Origin: Aliivibrio salmonicida LFI1238
Lineage (GTDB): Bacteria; Pseudomonadota; Gammaproteobacteria; Enterobacterales; Vibrionaceae
Reading direction: 5' to 3'
Assembly (NCBI RefSeq): GCF_000196495.1
Contig: NC_011312.1
Location: 3,038,001 to 3,102,000, forward strand
Length of the DNA stretch: 64,000 nt
Part shown: positions 45,182 through 54,364 of the stretch, piece after piece
How the letters are laid out: every line of letters starts with the position of its first letter
How positions within the stretch are numbered: position 1 is the first letter of the stretch
The notes under the pieces: model-generated
Told to the model about the DNA's origin: nothing
Database searches by the model: none
Seen by the model: only the letters and a program-made list of their open reading frames with translations
Made by a program: the position numbers and the translations under genes

Positions 45182-46489
45182 ATGGATGTTTCTCAAGCTC
45201 TAAACATAATCAATGACTGGAAACCTAGCAACGTAGAGACTCTCGCTGATTTACTTCCAATCCATCTGATTGATGAGGCTTATTCTCTCACTGATACGGT
45301 GACGATGAGGAAGCGAAAGCTTACTCTTGAATCAATGGTATGGTTACTTGTTGGTATGGCTATCTATAACAATAAATCCATGAAGGATTTAGTTAATCAG
45401 CTTGATATTGTAGACCGTACAGGTAAAGCTTTTGTCGCTCCTAGTGCCCTTACTCAGCGCCGAAAAAATCTAGGTGAAGCAGCAATGAAAGCAGTCTTTG
45501 AGCGAATGACAAGTTCCTGGCTTAAGAGTGCTAATCTTCCTAAATGGAATGGACTAACTCTCTTAGGCGTTGATGGTGTTGTATGGAGAGCACCTGATAA
45601 CCAGAAAAATGAAGAGGCTTTTTCTCGCCAAAAAGGAACTCAATATCCACAGGTAAGAATGGTTTGCCAAATGGAGCTAAGCAGTCATCTTATTACAGCG
45701 AGCGCTTTCGATAATTACAATACAAATGAAATGATATTGGCAGAGAAGTTAATAGATAGTACACCTGACCATAGCGTAACTATGTTCGATAAGGGGTTCT
45801 ATTCATTAGGATTACTACATAAATGGCAGATGACAGGCTCAGAGCGTCACTGGCTTATTCCCCTTAAAAAAAATACTCAATATGAAATAATTCGATCGCT
45901 AGGTCGTAATGACAAACTTGTTATTCTTCGGAGTAACCCAAGAGCAAGAAAACTGTTTTCTAATTTACCTGAAACGATGACTGCTCGTCTCGTGACTCGA
46001 AAAATTAAAGGAAAAGATTATCAAGTTCTGACGTCAATGATTGACCCATTACGTTACCCATTGAAAGATATAGTCGGTCTTTATGAGCATCGTTGGGAAA
46101 TAGAATTGGGTTACCGAGAGCAGAAACAATACATGTTAGGAAATCGCTTAACACTACGAAGCCGTCTGCCTGAATTAGTGAAACAAGAACTATGGGGTAT
46201 CTTGTTGACTTATAATTTAATTCGCTACCAAATGGTAGAGCTTTGCTTTAATTTAAAAGGAAATTATCTCCCTTATCAATTGAGTTTTAATGGGACACTT
46301 GCTCATGTATCTGCATTATTAGTTGGTTTACCATACTCAACGCCAGGAGCGATCCCTCGACAATTAAAAGGCTTCCACCAGATGGCTGAAAGCTTAATAC
46401 TTGATAGGCGAAGGGAAAGAACATTCCCTCGAATGGTAAAACCAAGACCTCAACGATATGCCAGAAACAAGAATGCCATTCACCCTTAA
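45182..46489 (+). CDS. IS4-family transposase (copy 2)
   Basis: This is the same 435-residue transposase as the copy at 22371-23678; the amino acid sequences are identical over their full length. The conserved DDE blocks are whole. Two exact copies 22 kb apart could recombine and invert the DNA between them, since they are in opposite orientation. Confidence 0.93.
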   Translation: MDVSQALNIINDWKPSNVETLADLLPIHLIDEAYSLTDTVTMRKRKLTLESMVWLLVGMAIYNNKSMKDLVNQLDIVDRTGKAFVAPSALTQRRKNLGEAAMKAVFERMTSSWLKSANLPKWNGLTLLGVDGVVWRAPDNQKNEEAFSRQKGTQYPQVRMVCQMELSSHLITASAFDNYNTNEMILAEKLIDSTPDHSVTMFDKGFYSLGLLHKWQMTGSERHWLIPLKKNTQYEIIRSLGRNDKLVILRSNPRARKLFSNLPETMTARLVTRKIKGKDYQVLTSMIDPLRYPLKDIVGLYEHRWEIELGYREQKQYMLGNRLTLRSRLPELVKQELWGILLTYNLIRYQMVELCFNLKGNYLPYQLSFNGTLAHVSALLVGLPYSTPGAIPRQLKGFHQMAESLILDRRRERTFPRMVKPRPQRYARNKNAIHP

Positions 46490-46534
46490 GTGAACGGCAT
46501 TAGCTGTGATAGCGCCTTTTTTTCTAATAACAGA

Positions 46535-47239
46535 TTACTCTTGAATCAGTTCAGGGCGTTCTATACAGGTAGAACTGTCGTCTGTTAATAGTAATAATTC
46601 GGACATTTTTAATACTGCTTTATCTTTATTTTCAGTGGTGCCTAAAAACGAAATAAAACTGTCTAGCCCTGAAAGTCGAGCCACCACAAAGTTAGGCAAT
46701 ATTTGATTAAACTCTAATTGATCGTATTGCTTACCATCACACGAGTAAAATGTTTCACCATCCCACTCACCTTGGAATAACGAGTTATCATTCTTATTTA
46801 ACTCTTCCACTTTCGCAATTAAGTATTTGGATTGATCTTGAAACTGAGTTAATTGATTTGGCATTAACGGGAATATTTTTCCATCTTTACGATAACGCTG
46901 ATATACCGCTTCACCATTGCTGTTATAGCGAACATGCATCATGTAAGGAATGAGTCCATCACTACCATCAAGCATCTCGCCTTCACGAACGGCTTCAACC
47001 AGTGTGCTTTTTTCCCAACGATATGTTGTTTTATACCAACCATAATCACCCATTGTGACGTAATCAGAAGCAATAACAGGTTGTTGTAAACGACGTGTAT
47101 ACCAATAGTAACTCGTTGCGTCACCTTGGATTTGACCACCAGTCAAGACCGTTGGTTTTATGCGTTGTTCGTCTAATGGATTAGATGAACAGCCAAAAAG
47201 AAATGCGGAGAGAAGTAAGGTGGATAGAATGCGCTTCAT
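46535..47239 (-). CDS. DUF1481 lipoprotein (YjaH-like)
   Basis: The 234-residue protein begins MKRILSTLLLSAFLFGCSSN, a lipoprotein signal with the Cys at 17 as acceptor. The mature part (GDATSYYWYTRRLQQP, MMHVRYNSNGEAVYQRYRKDGKI) fits DUF1481, as in E. coli YjaH, whose gene also lies next to hupA. Function unknown; probably in the envelope. It is downstream of hupA by 39 bases on the same strand and may be co-transcribed. Confidence 0.85.
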   Translation of the reverse strand: MKRILSTLLLSAFLFGCSSNPLDEQRIKPTVLTGGQIQGDATSYYWYTRRLQQPVIASDYVTMGDYGWYKTTYRWEKSTLVEAVREGEMLDGSDGLIPYMMHVRYNSNGEAVYQRYRKDGKIFPLMPNQLTQFQDQSKYLIAKVEELNKNDNSLFQGEWDGETFYSCDGKQYDQLEFNQILPNFVVARLSGLDSFISFLGTTENKDKAVLKMSELLLLTDDSSTCIERPELIQE

Positions 47240-47278
47240 AAAAATGCCGAGTTAAGGAATAACTCGGCAAAGTATATC

Positions 47279-47551
47279 TTAGTTTACTGATTCTTTCAGT
47301 GCTTTACCGGCAACAAATGCTGGAACATTAGCCGCTTTAATTTGAATCTCTTCACCAGTCTTAGGGTTGCGACCAGTACGAGCTGCGCGGTGATTAACTT
47401 TAAATGTACCAAAGCCAATAAGTTGAACCTGATCGCCATCTTTCAATGCGCCAGTTACGCCTTCTAGAGTCGCTTCAAGAGCTGCTTTTGCTTGTGCTTT
47501 TGATAGGTCTGCTTTTTCAGCAATAGCATCAATTAACTGGGTTTTATTCAT
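47279..47551 (-). CDS. hupA: DNA-binding protein HU-alpha
   Basis: This 90-residue histone-like protein has the HU signature (FGTFKVNHRAARTGRNPKTGEEIQI) with the DNA-intercalating Pro in the arm. The N-terminus MNKTQLIDAIAEKADLSKAQAKAALE is very close to E. coli HupA. It bends and packs DNA. The purHD-yjaH-hupA-yjaG order is conserved, which separates it from hupB. Confidence 0.97.
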   Translation of the reverse strand: MNKTQLIDAIAEKADLSKAQAKAALEATLEGVTGALKDGDQVQLIGFGTFKVNHRAARTGRNPKTGEEIQIKAANVPAFVAGKALKESVN

Positions 47552-47773
47552 TAGGGTTTCCCTTCTATTTTTTTTAAAATCACCTTCACTCTAATGCATA
47601 AAGCCCCTACCTGGCAAAGGTTTGTCGCTATTCTTGCTGCAGAATGCGCGTTCTTTAGGCATAAACTGAGTAACGTCTCACAATTTGTTACTAATTTTCA
47701 ATTATGAGTCATTGTAATTTGCTCATTCAATACCCATTTTATAAGGGCTTGCTTACTTTTTTTGAGATTACTA

Positions 47774-48835
47774 ATGTTAATTTTATCCATCTATATCGCT
47801 ATTTCTATCAGCGTATCTTTTATATGTTCTGTTCTTGAGGCCATTTTACTCAGTATCAGTCCTAGCTATCTAGCCCAAATGCGACAGGAAAAACATCCTT
47901 CCGCAGAAAGATTAACGCAACTAAAAAACAATGTAGATCGCCCTTTAGCTTCCATTTTGACACTAAACACTATTGCCCATACCGCAGGTGCTGCAGCATC
48001 TGGTGCTCAAGCTTCCATCGTATTTGGCAGTGAATGGCTAGGCGTATTCTCTGCGTTCTTAACATTCGCTATTTTACTGTTCTCTGAAATCGTCCCTAAA
48101 ACTATCGGGGCAACCTATTGGCGTCAACTCGCACCACTTGCGGGAAAAATGCTTTATTGGATGGTTTTATTACTAACGCCTGTTGTATGGGCTTCAGAGC
48201 AATTAACAAAACGCTTAGCTCGTGGGCATCAGCCTCCTAAATTAAGAGACGAAATTGCAGCAATGGCTACGCTTGCAAAAGAAAATGGGGAATTTGCGGA
48301 AGGTGAATCAAAAATCTTAACCAATATTTTAAATATTAAAGATATTTCAGTGACTCAAGTGATGACTCCGAGAACGGTACTGTTTCGTGTAAATTCAGAA
48401 ATGAGTATTGACGATTTCTTACAAGATTATGCAGACACTCCATTTTCTCGCCCTTTAGTTTACAGCGAAGACAGTGATAACATCATTGGTTTCACACATC
48501 GATTAGAATTATTCTCTGCAGTACGTAAAGGTCAAGGCAGACGAACTTTAGGCTCTGTGATGCGTCCAATTCAAGTGGTCATTAGTACTTCAACATTGCC
48601 AAAAGCTTTTGAGCATCTAATGAAGCACAGAGCACAGCTTGCTCTTGTTATTGATGAATACGGTACCGTTCAAGGCTTATTGACTCTAGAAGATATCTTT
48701 GAGTATATGGTTGGTGAAGAGATCATTGATGAAGCAGACAAAACGACAGATATGCAACAATTAGCTCAACAACGTTGGATTAATTGGAAAAATAAACATG
48801 GCGTGATCGATAATACAGATGCAGAAGAACACTAA
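47774..48835 (+). CDS. CNNM-domain/CBS-pair membrane protein
   Basis: This 353-residue protein has an N-terminal DUF21/CNNM membrane domain with about four segments (ISVSFICSVLEAILLSISPSYL, FAILLFSEIVPKTIG) and a cytoplasmic CBS pair (about 205-330; VMTPRTVLFRV, VIDEYGTVQGLLTLEDIFEYMVGEEI). Relatives are CorC/hemolysin-like proteins linked to Mg2+ or Co2+ movement; the exact role is not known. It lacks the C-terminal CorC_HlyC domain, so it is a short form. The ATG at 47774 is preferred over a TTG at 47762. Divergent from hupA. Confidence 0.88.
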   Translation: MLILSIYIAISISVSFICSVLEAILLSISPSYLAQMRQEKHPSAERLTQLKNNVDRPLASILTLNTIAHTAGAAASGAQASIVFGSEWLGVFSAFLTFAILLFSEIVPKTIGATYWRQLAPLAGKMLYWMVLLLTPVVWASEQLTKRLARGHQPPKLRDEIAAMATLAKENGEFAEGESKILTNILNIKDISVTQVMTPRTVLFRVNSEMSIDDFLQDYADTPFSRPLVYSEDSDNIIGFTHRLELFSAVRKGQGRRTLGSVMRPIQVVISTSTLPKAFEHLMKHRAQLALVIDEYGTVQGLLTLEDIFEYMVGEEIIDEADKTTDMQQLAQQRWINWKNKHGVIDNTDAEEH

Positions 48836-48885
48836 TATGATTAGTGCGTAGTATAAAGGTGTTAGCAAGCCCCTTTAGATAAAAA

Positions 48886-48918
48886 TAAAAAAACCGATGA
48901 ATAATCATCGGTTTTTTT
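48886..48918. terminator. Bidirectional terminator
   Basis: AAAAACCGATGA and TCATCGGTTTTT close an ATAA loop between the converging CNNM and YjaG-like genes. Confidence 0.88.
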
Positions 48919-48931
48919 ATATGAGAAAAAA

Positions 48932-49525
48932 TTAATATTGCAGCTCTAAGCCTATATTACTTACATTTTCATCTCTTAATTCTTGGCGTAAATCTTTAAT
49001 CAAATCAATATCACGCTCTTCAGCTTCACGTAGTGGTCTAAAGATAGCCCATTGAACGTCCCACTCTTCACAAATCACTTCAATTTCTTTTTGATTTTCA
49101 TCAGTGACTTCTTCACCTGTTTGAGCTTCAACCAACTGAGCAACTGTTGTTACTGATAATTGGCTAACCTTAAACATTGCATCCTCTAAAACATCACGAT
49201 CTAAGATCCCATGTAAAAAAGTAGATAGAGCAACACATGCATCAATCGCTGGATAAGTTAGATAAATTGAATCATCATTTACCTCTGGGATCATTTCTTC
49301 TAGTTTTTCTAATTGACGTTCAAAATTAATTTTGGCATTTTTAACGGTCAATAGCTCCCAAATGCTATCTAGAATAACTCGATAAGTTTGAGGCTCAGCA
49401 AAGCCTGTCGCCTTACAATAATGCGCGTAGTTTGGATACATACGTTCACATAAAGAAGCCATAAAAGTTATTTGTTGCCATGGTTCAAATTTTTCTAAAC
49501 GAACTTGGATAGGATTGCGTAACAT
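48932..49525 (-). CDS. YjaG-family (DUF416) protein
   Basis: The 197-residue protein aligns along its whole length with E. coli YjaG: LRNPIQVRLEKFEPWQQITFMASLCERMYPNYAHYC and EEWDVQWAIFRPLREAEERDIDLIKDLRQELR. It has no membrane segment or known catalytic motif. The function is unknown. Linkage to hupA is shared with E. coli. Confidence 0.88.
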   Translation of the reverse strand: MLRNPIQVRLEKFEPWQQITFMASLCERMYPNYAHYCKATGFAEPQTYRVILDSIWELLTVKNAKINFERQLEKLEEMIPEVNDDSIYLTYPAIDACVALSTFLHGILDRDVLEDAMFKVSQLSVTTVAQLVEAQTGEEVTDENQKEIEVICEEWDVQWAIFRPLREAEERDIDLIKDLRQELRDENVSNIGLELQY

Positions 49526-49596
49526 ATACGATTCTACACTATAAAAAAATGACGCTTTAAGTGTACTTGATAACCACGAATGACAAAAGGAAGGTT

Positions 49597-50511
49597 ATGA
49601 ATAAATTACTTATCATTTCACAAGAAAAAGAGAAATATATCTCTCTTTTTGAGCAATCAGATCTTCCTGATCTTGAAATTTGTCATGATCTGAAAAAAGC
49701 TGACATTATTCTTGCCGATCCACCATTGATTAAAGACCTTCTTAGTCAACTTAAATCAGTCAAATGGATCCAATCAACCTTCGCAGGGATTGATACGTTA
49801 ATACAACCACATTTAAGACAAGACTACGATCTTACTAATGTAAAAGGGATCTTCGGCCAACAAATTTCAGAGTATGTTTTAGGTTATTCTATTCAGTATT
49901 TCCAACACTTCCAACACTATGCTAAACAACAAAATAACAAAGAATGGTTAGTTCATTCTTATTCTAGTTTATCGGAAAAAAGCATGGTGATTTTAGGTAC
50001 GGGATCGATAGGTTGTTATTTAGCAAAGACAGCAAAAGCACTCGGTTTTAGTGTTTCTGGCATTAATCGCTCAGGTATCCCACCGAAAAACTCGCCATTT
50101 AATCAAGTATTTCATATCTCAGAAATAAAAAATGCGCTTAAAACGGCCGATGTCATTGTAAGTACTCTTCCTAAAACGGAACAAACAATAGACTTACTCA
50201 ACATAGATACATTAGAAAATTGCAATCAGGCCATATTATTTAACGTTGGTCGTGGAGAAGTGTTGGATAACTATGGATTGTTGAATGCTCTCACTGCTGG
50301 ATCGTTATCCCATGCTTTTCTTGATGTGTTTAATAATGAGCCTTTATCACAGGAGTGCCCGTATTGGCACCACCCAAACATTACGATTACCCCTCATATC
50401 GCTGCACTTAGTTTTCCTGAGCAAGTATTTCAGCAATTCTCAGAAAACTATTTACGTTGGCATGATGGTTTTTCATTACTTAATCAAATTGATTTTGATA
50501 AAGGCTATTAA
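49597..50511 (+). CDS. D-2-hydroxyacid dehydrogenase family protein
   Basis: From 49597, with AAGGAAGG in front, the gene encodes 304 residues. The Rossmann motif is VILGTGSIGCYLAKTAKALGF, and the catalytic Arg (NVGRGEVLD) and His (TPHIAAL) of the family are present. It resembles GhrA-type glyoxylate/hydroxypyruvate reductases, but the substrate cannot be read from sequence. It is monocistronic and convergent with the TerB-like gene. Confidence 0.88.
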   Translation: MNKLLIISQEKEKYISLFEQSDLPDLEICHDLKKADIILADPPLIKDLLSQLKSVKWIQSTFAGIDTLIQPHLRQDYDLTNVKGIFGQQISEYVLGYSIQYFQHFQHYAKQQNNKEWLVHSYSSLSEKSMVILGTGSIGCYLAKTAKALGFSVSGINRSGIPPKNSPFNQVFHISEIKNALKTADVIVSTLPKTEQTIDLLNIDTLENCNQAILFNVGRGEVLDNYGLLNALTAGSLSHAFLDVFNNEPLSQECPYWHHPNITITPHIAALSFPEQVFQQFSENYLRWHDGFSLLNQIDFDKGY

Positions 50512-50551
50512 TCTCAAGCTTTCATTCTATTCACATATCGTTATGCGAATA

Positions 50552-51007
50552 TTATTCACTCGCTTTTTTGGCTGCTAGTTTTGCTCGGATAAATGCTGAA
50601 TGTTCAATATAAATAAGGTCTGATACTTGTCGTATTACGGCCTCTTCCATTGGTTCAATAATCCCATCCGCGTATGCAATTTCCCACATGCCTTCGATTA
50701 ATTGAAAGCGCTCTTCTGGCAGTAAACTGCGTAATTTAGTCGTAAATTCATACAAAGAAACGGATGCTTTGCTTTTTATTTTAGCTTGAACAAGTAACTC
50801 TTGAGCACTTTCTTCATTAAGATCAAGCAGCTTAATTAATAATTGTATTTTTGCCACTTCTTCTTTTGCATTCACTTGATGATCAGCATTAGAAACTTCA
50901 CACAATAATGATGCCATTGCTAAATTCATACCCGCGGTATCAATCGCACCACCCTCACCGCCTTCATGCATAATTTTACGGAATAATGTCTGTAATTGTT
51001 TAAACAT
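50552..51007 (-). CDS. TerB-like protein
   Basis: The 151-residue helical protein has the TerB-type pattern of two similar helical repeats with acidic sites (LLCEVSNADHQVNAKEEVAKIQLL and MWEIAYADGIIEPMEEAVIRQVSDLI). Tellurite-resistance TerB binds metal through such acidic residues. No other ter gene is nearby, so a role in tellurite resistance should not be assumed. It lies downstream of hemE after a terminator and seems to have its own promoter. Confidence 0.82.
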   Translation of the reverse strand: MFKQLQTLFRKIMHEGGEGGAIDTAGMNLAMASLLCEVSNADHQVNAKEEVAKIQLLIKLLDLNEESAQELLVQAKIKSKASVSLYEFTTKLRSLLPEERFQLIEGMWEIAYADGIIEPMEEAVIRQVSDLIYIEHSAFIRAKLAAKKASE

Positions 51008-51152
51008 GTTATGCCTCTTACTTTAATCTCTATATATTATGGAATGTATTCAGGTACTAATTAAGAATACTCAATGATTCTTTGAATGCCAATAAGTATA
51101 CGACAACACTTATCTTCACGTGTTCCTTTTGACCTCTGCTTACTATCAAGCA

Positions 51153-51185
51153 TAAAAAAAGAGGCTCTACTAATAGGCCCCTTTG
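51153..51185 (-). terminator. Terminator after hemE
   Basis: On the minus strand AAAGGGGC pairs with GCCTCTTT (one G-U) around about 11 bases, followed by T7. Confidence 0.75.
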
Positions 51186-51203
51186 ATTTTCTTATTCTAT
51201 CTA

Positions 51204-52271
51204 CTATTTATGATATGGTTTTGATAACTCATGAACCGCATCAACAAATACACCCGCATTTTCAGGCGGTACATCAAGATGAATACCATGACCTAGATTG
51301 AATACGTGGCCTGTTCCTTCATTACCAAACCCTTCAAGAATAGTGCTAACTTCTTGGCGAATACGCTCAGGTTGTGCATAAAGGATTGATGGATCCATGT
51401 TACCTTGCAGAGCAACTTTATCACCAATACGTTTCTTCGCATCAGCAATATTGATTGTCCAATCCAGACCAATGGCATCACAACCTGTTGCTGCAATTTG
51501 CTCTAACCACATTCCACCATTCTTTGTGAATAGAGTCACAGGAACACGACGACCTTCATTTTCACGAATCAATGCATCGACAATTTTATGCATATAACGT
51601 AATGAGAACTCGTTATAGTCACGAGGGGTTAATACACCGCCCCATGTATCAAATACCATGACCGATTGTGCACCGGCTTTAATTTGAGCATTAAGGTACT
51701 CAATAACAGTATCTGCCAATTTATCGAGTAATAGATGTAATATTGCAGGCTCTGCATACATCATTTTTTTGATTTTAGTAAAAGCTTTAGAGCTTCCGCC
51801 TTCAACCATGTAAGTCGCCAATGTCCACGGGCTACCAGAGAAGCCAATCAATGGAACTTCACCTTTAAGATCTTTACGGATCTGACGTACGGCATTCATT
51901 ACGTATTGTAATTCACCTTCAGGATCAGGAATGCCAATTTTATCGACGTCGGCTTTACACGTAATTGGACGTTCAAATTTAGGACCTTCGCCAGCTTCAA
52001 AGTACAGACCTAGACCCATTGCATCTGGAATCGTCAGGATATCTGAAAATAAAATCGCAGCATCTAGAGGGAAACGGCGCAAAGGCTGAAGCGTAACTTC
52101 AGAAGCAAGTCCTGCATTCTTACACAAAGACATAAAATCGCCCGCTTCTGCACGCGTGGCTTTATATTCTGGTAGGTAACGGCCTGCTTGGCGCATCATC
52201 CAAACTGGTGTGTAATCTACTGGTTGTTTTAATAACGCACGTAGGTAACGGTCGTTTTTTAATTCTGTCAT
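51204..52271 (-). CDS. hemE: Uroporphyrinogen decarboxylase
   Basis: HemE converts uroporphyrinogen III to coproporphyrinogen III in haem synthesis. The 355 residues have the two signatures PVWMMRQAGRYLPEY (N-terminal, with the substrate-binding Arg residues) and GFSGSPWTLATYMVEG. It lies downstream of the nudC remnant in the order nudC-hemE. The 214-base gap between them may now carry its only promoter, because nudC is split by an IS. Confidence 0.97.
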   Translation of the reverse strand: MTELKNDRYLRALLKQPVDYTPVWMMRQAGRYLPEYKATRAEAGDFMSLCKNAGLASEVTLQPLRRFPLDAAILFSDILTIPDAMGLGLYFEAGEGPKFERPITCKADVDKIGIPDPEGELQYVMNAVRQIRKDLKGEVPLIGFSGSPWTLATYMVEGGSSKAFTKIKKMMYAEPAILHLLLDKLADTVIEYLNAQIKAGAQSVMVFDTWGGVLTPRDYNEFSLRYMHKIVDALIRENEGRRVPVTLFTKNGGMWLEQIAATGCDAIGLDWTINIADAKKRIGDKVALQGNMDPSILYAQPERIRQEVSTILEGFGNEGTGHVFNLGHGIHLDVPPENAGVFVDAVHELSKPYHK

Positions 52272-52928
52272 GATCTTTCCCCATACTTAGATCCCGCTAT
52301 TGTAACATCCAATTCATTGAACAGAAGCTTACCTTTGCTAGCGAGATCATATTTACTTAATGTTCTCTTAAAACCAAATGACCACAAATTAAAAATTTGT
52401 CTTATAAATGAAGTGAGATATCCTATTTATAATAGAATTATAAATTAAAACGTTACCCTTTTTCATTCACTATTTTATTCTTATTTTAGGCTTTTATTTT
52501 CTCTAATGTGGTCTCAATTAATGTTCTCGCTATCGTGCCTTTTGGTGCCAATTCGGGCAAATCATCCTCACAATACCAATCCGCTTTAATTAACTCATTT
52601 TTATCAATACGAATGTCGCCAGAATCATAATCCGCCATATACCCCATCATTAAACTTGAAGGGAACGCCCAAGGCTGACTCCCTATATAACGAATATTTT
52701 TTATCTTAATGCCCGTTTCTTCAAACACTTCACGCTCAACGGCCATCTCAAGCGTCTCACCGACTTCCACAAAACCAGCTAAAACGGTAAATAATCCCCC
52801 TTTATGCCTTTGATGTTGTGCAAGTAAGATCTGCTCACCACGACGAACAGCGACAATGATAGAAGGGAATATTCTAGGGTAATGTAATTTACGACATTCA
52901 TTACATTGCATCGCGATTTGATTAGAAC

Positions 52929-54364
52929 AATAGGCGCCTACGGCGCAAATCAAAAGGACTCAACCTCTTCCATTGTTGCCAATAAATCGTTTATCCTATC
53001 GCCATGCACGCATATAAACCCCTGAAACAATTATTTAATAGTCAAAATAACGGGCTTAAATTTCTTCATAATAACAAAGCTAACCTAAGAGCGGTCGTGA
53101 TTGAAAATGTCACAAAGATGCTGTCCTGTGGGACAGCGGCTTTTGGCTCTCGCGAATATCATTGTTGCAACCCTGACTGTACCCATATCAAATATATTCA
53201 CCAAACCTGTAAATCTCGAGCGTGCAGTAGCTGTGGCATGAAAGCCACAGAGCGATGGATACAAAAGCAACAACATGTCTTCCCTGAATGCGAATATCAA
53301 CACATCACCTTTACCCTTCCAAACACGCTATGGCCTATCTTTCGTCATAACCGTTGGCTGTTAAATAAATTATTCAAATGTGCTGCAAACATTCTGCTGG
53401 GATGGGCAAAAGATAAAGGAATAGATGTCGGTATCTTTTGTGCTCTTCATACTTACGGTCGAAAACTGAATTGGAATACGCACTTACATTTATCGGTCAC
53501 TCGTGGGGGAATTTGTGAACGTACCGGTTTATGGAAACCCATTTACTTCCAAATGAAAACGACAGAGCCTTGTTGGAGAGCGGCTATCGTCAGTTTATTG
53601 GGTAAGGCTTATGATGAGCTTGATTTATCAAGCGAAGAATGCCCCTATATCCGTAATAAAACGGATTGGTCACGCTTTTTAAGCAGTCAATATAATCGTC
53701 GTTGGAAGCTTCATTTTGCTAAAAAGACAAATAATGTAAAACCGACGATGAACTATCTTGGTCGGTATTTAAAACGGCCCCCGATTTCAGCGTCACGTTT
53801 AAGTCATTACGCCAAAGGCGGAATGATAACGTTTAATTATTTAGACCATCGAACAGGAACAACAGACAGCCTAACATTATCACCAGAAGAGATGATAAGA
53901 CGGATAGTAGAGCACTATCCTGATAAACATTTCAAGATGATCCGATACTACGGTTTTTTATCAATGCGTCGTCGTGGAGAAGCTCTGCCTAGAGTTTATG
54001 CAGCTTTAGGTATGACAATAGAAGCTGAGCCGAAAATGCCAGGGTATGCCGCAATGTTAAAAGGATATGTAAAAGTAGATCCGTACGAATGTATTTTATG
54101 TGAAAGTCGTCTGGTGTTTACGAATTTCCGAGTCGGAAATTCGGTCAATGATTTAGTCACCCATGCGATAGTTCAGTCAGAATTGAGGGCAGCATAATAA
54201 GGTTTGTAGGATAAGTGTATCTAAAACTCATGAAATAGGGCTAAAACAGTTATAAAATCCCCGATAATTATATTTTCGATACCTTTTAAAAAAACAGCGA
54301 TGGTGAAATTGGCTTTTTTAGACGGGCCAATGCTAACTCAGCAACATTCAAATTCCTTACCTTA
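52929..54364 (+). mobile_element. IS91-family element, about 1436 bp
   Basis: The ends are inferred from where the two nudC halves rejoin in frame. On the minus strand the left end abuts GTTC (52925-52928), one of the known IS91 target tetranucleotides. No target duplication is seen, as expected of this rolling-circle family. The left end has a small hairpin (GGCGCC, TAC, GGCGC) right inside the border. The far right 160 bases are noncoding. End positions could be off by a base or two. Confidence 0.85.
53004..54197 (+). CDS. IS91-family Y2 transposase
   Basis: This 397-residue HUH nuclease has an N-terminal zinc-binding region (CCNPDC ... CKSRACSSCG, about 54-77), the metal-binding HLH at 160-162 (NTHLHLSVTRGG) and the two catalytic tyrosines Y251 and Y255 in YLGRY. 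These are the diagnostic parts of IS91 rolling-circle transposases. The frame is whole, so the copy may be active. It runs opposite to the host gene nudC. Confidence 0.94.
   Translation: MHAYKPLKQLFNSQNNGLKFLHNNKANLRAVVIENVTKMLSCGTAAFGSREYHCCNPDCTHIKYIHQTCKSRACSSCGMKATERWIQKQQHVFPECEYQHITFTLPNTLWPIFRHNRWLLNKLFKCAANILLGWAKDKGIDVGIFCALHTYGRKLNWNTHLHLSVTRGGICERTGLWKPIYFQMKTTEPCWRAAIVSLLGKAYDELDLSSEECPYIRNKTDWSRFLSSQYNRRWKLHFAKKTNNVKPTMNYLGRYLKRPPISASRLSHYAKGGMITFNYLDHRTGTTDSLTLSPEEMIRRIVEHYPDKHFKMIRYYGFLSMRRRGEALPRVYAALGMTIEAEPKMPGYAAMLKGYVKVDPYECILCESRLVFTNFRVGNSVNDLVTHAIVQSELRAA

Larger units (their letters stand above)
45091..46502 (+). mobile_element. IS4-family insertion sequence, copy 2, 1412 bp
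   Basis: The same element as at 22358-23769, in the opposite orientation. It has the same 19-bp ends and an 11-bp direct repeat GCTGTGATAGC (45080-45090 and 46503-46513). The target is the apex of the purD terminator. The transposase is intact and identical in protein sequence to copy 1. Confidence 0.96.
45071..46523 (+). terminator. purD terminator split by IS4 (copy 2)
   Basis: Without the IS and one target copy the sequence reads AAAAAAGGCGCT, GTGAT, AGCGCCTTTTTTT, a perfect terminator between purD and the leftward lipoprotein gene. The arms are now at 45071-45082 and 46511-46523. Confidence 0.85.

Noticed and set aside
50552..51007. Tellurite-resistance locus
   Set aside because: Only a lone TerB-like gene is present, with no terC, terD or similar genes.
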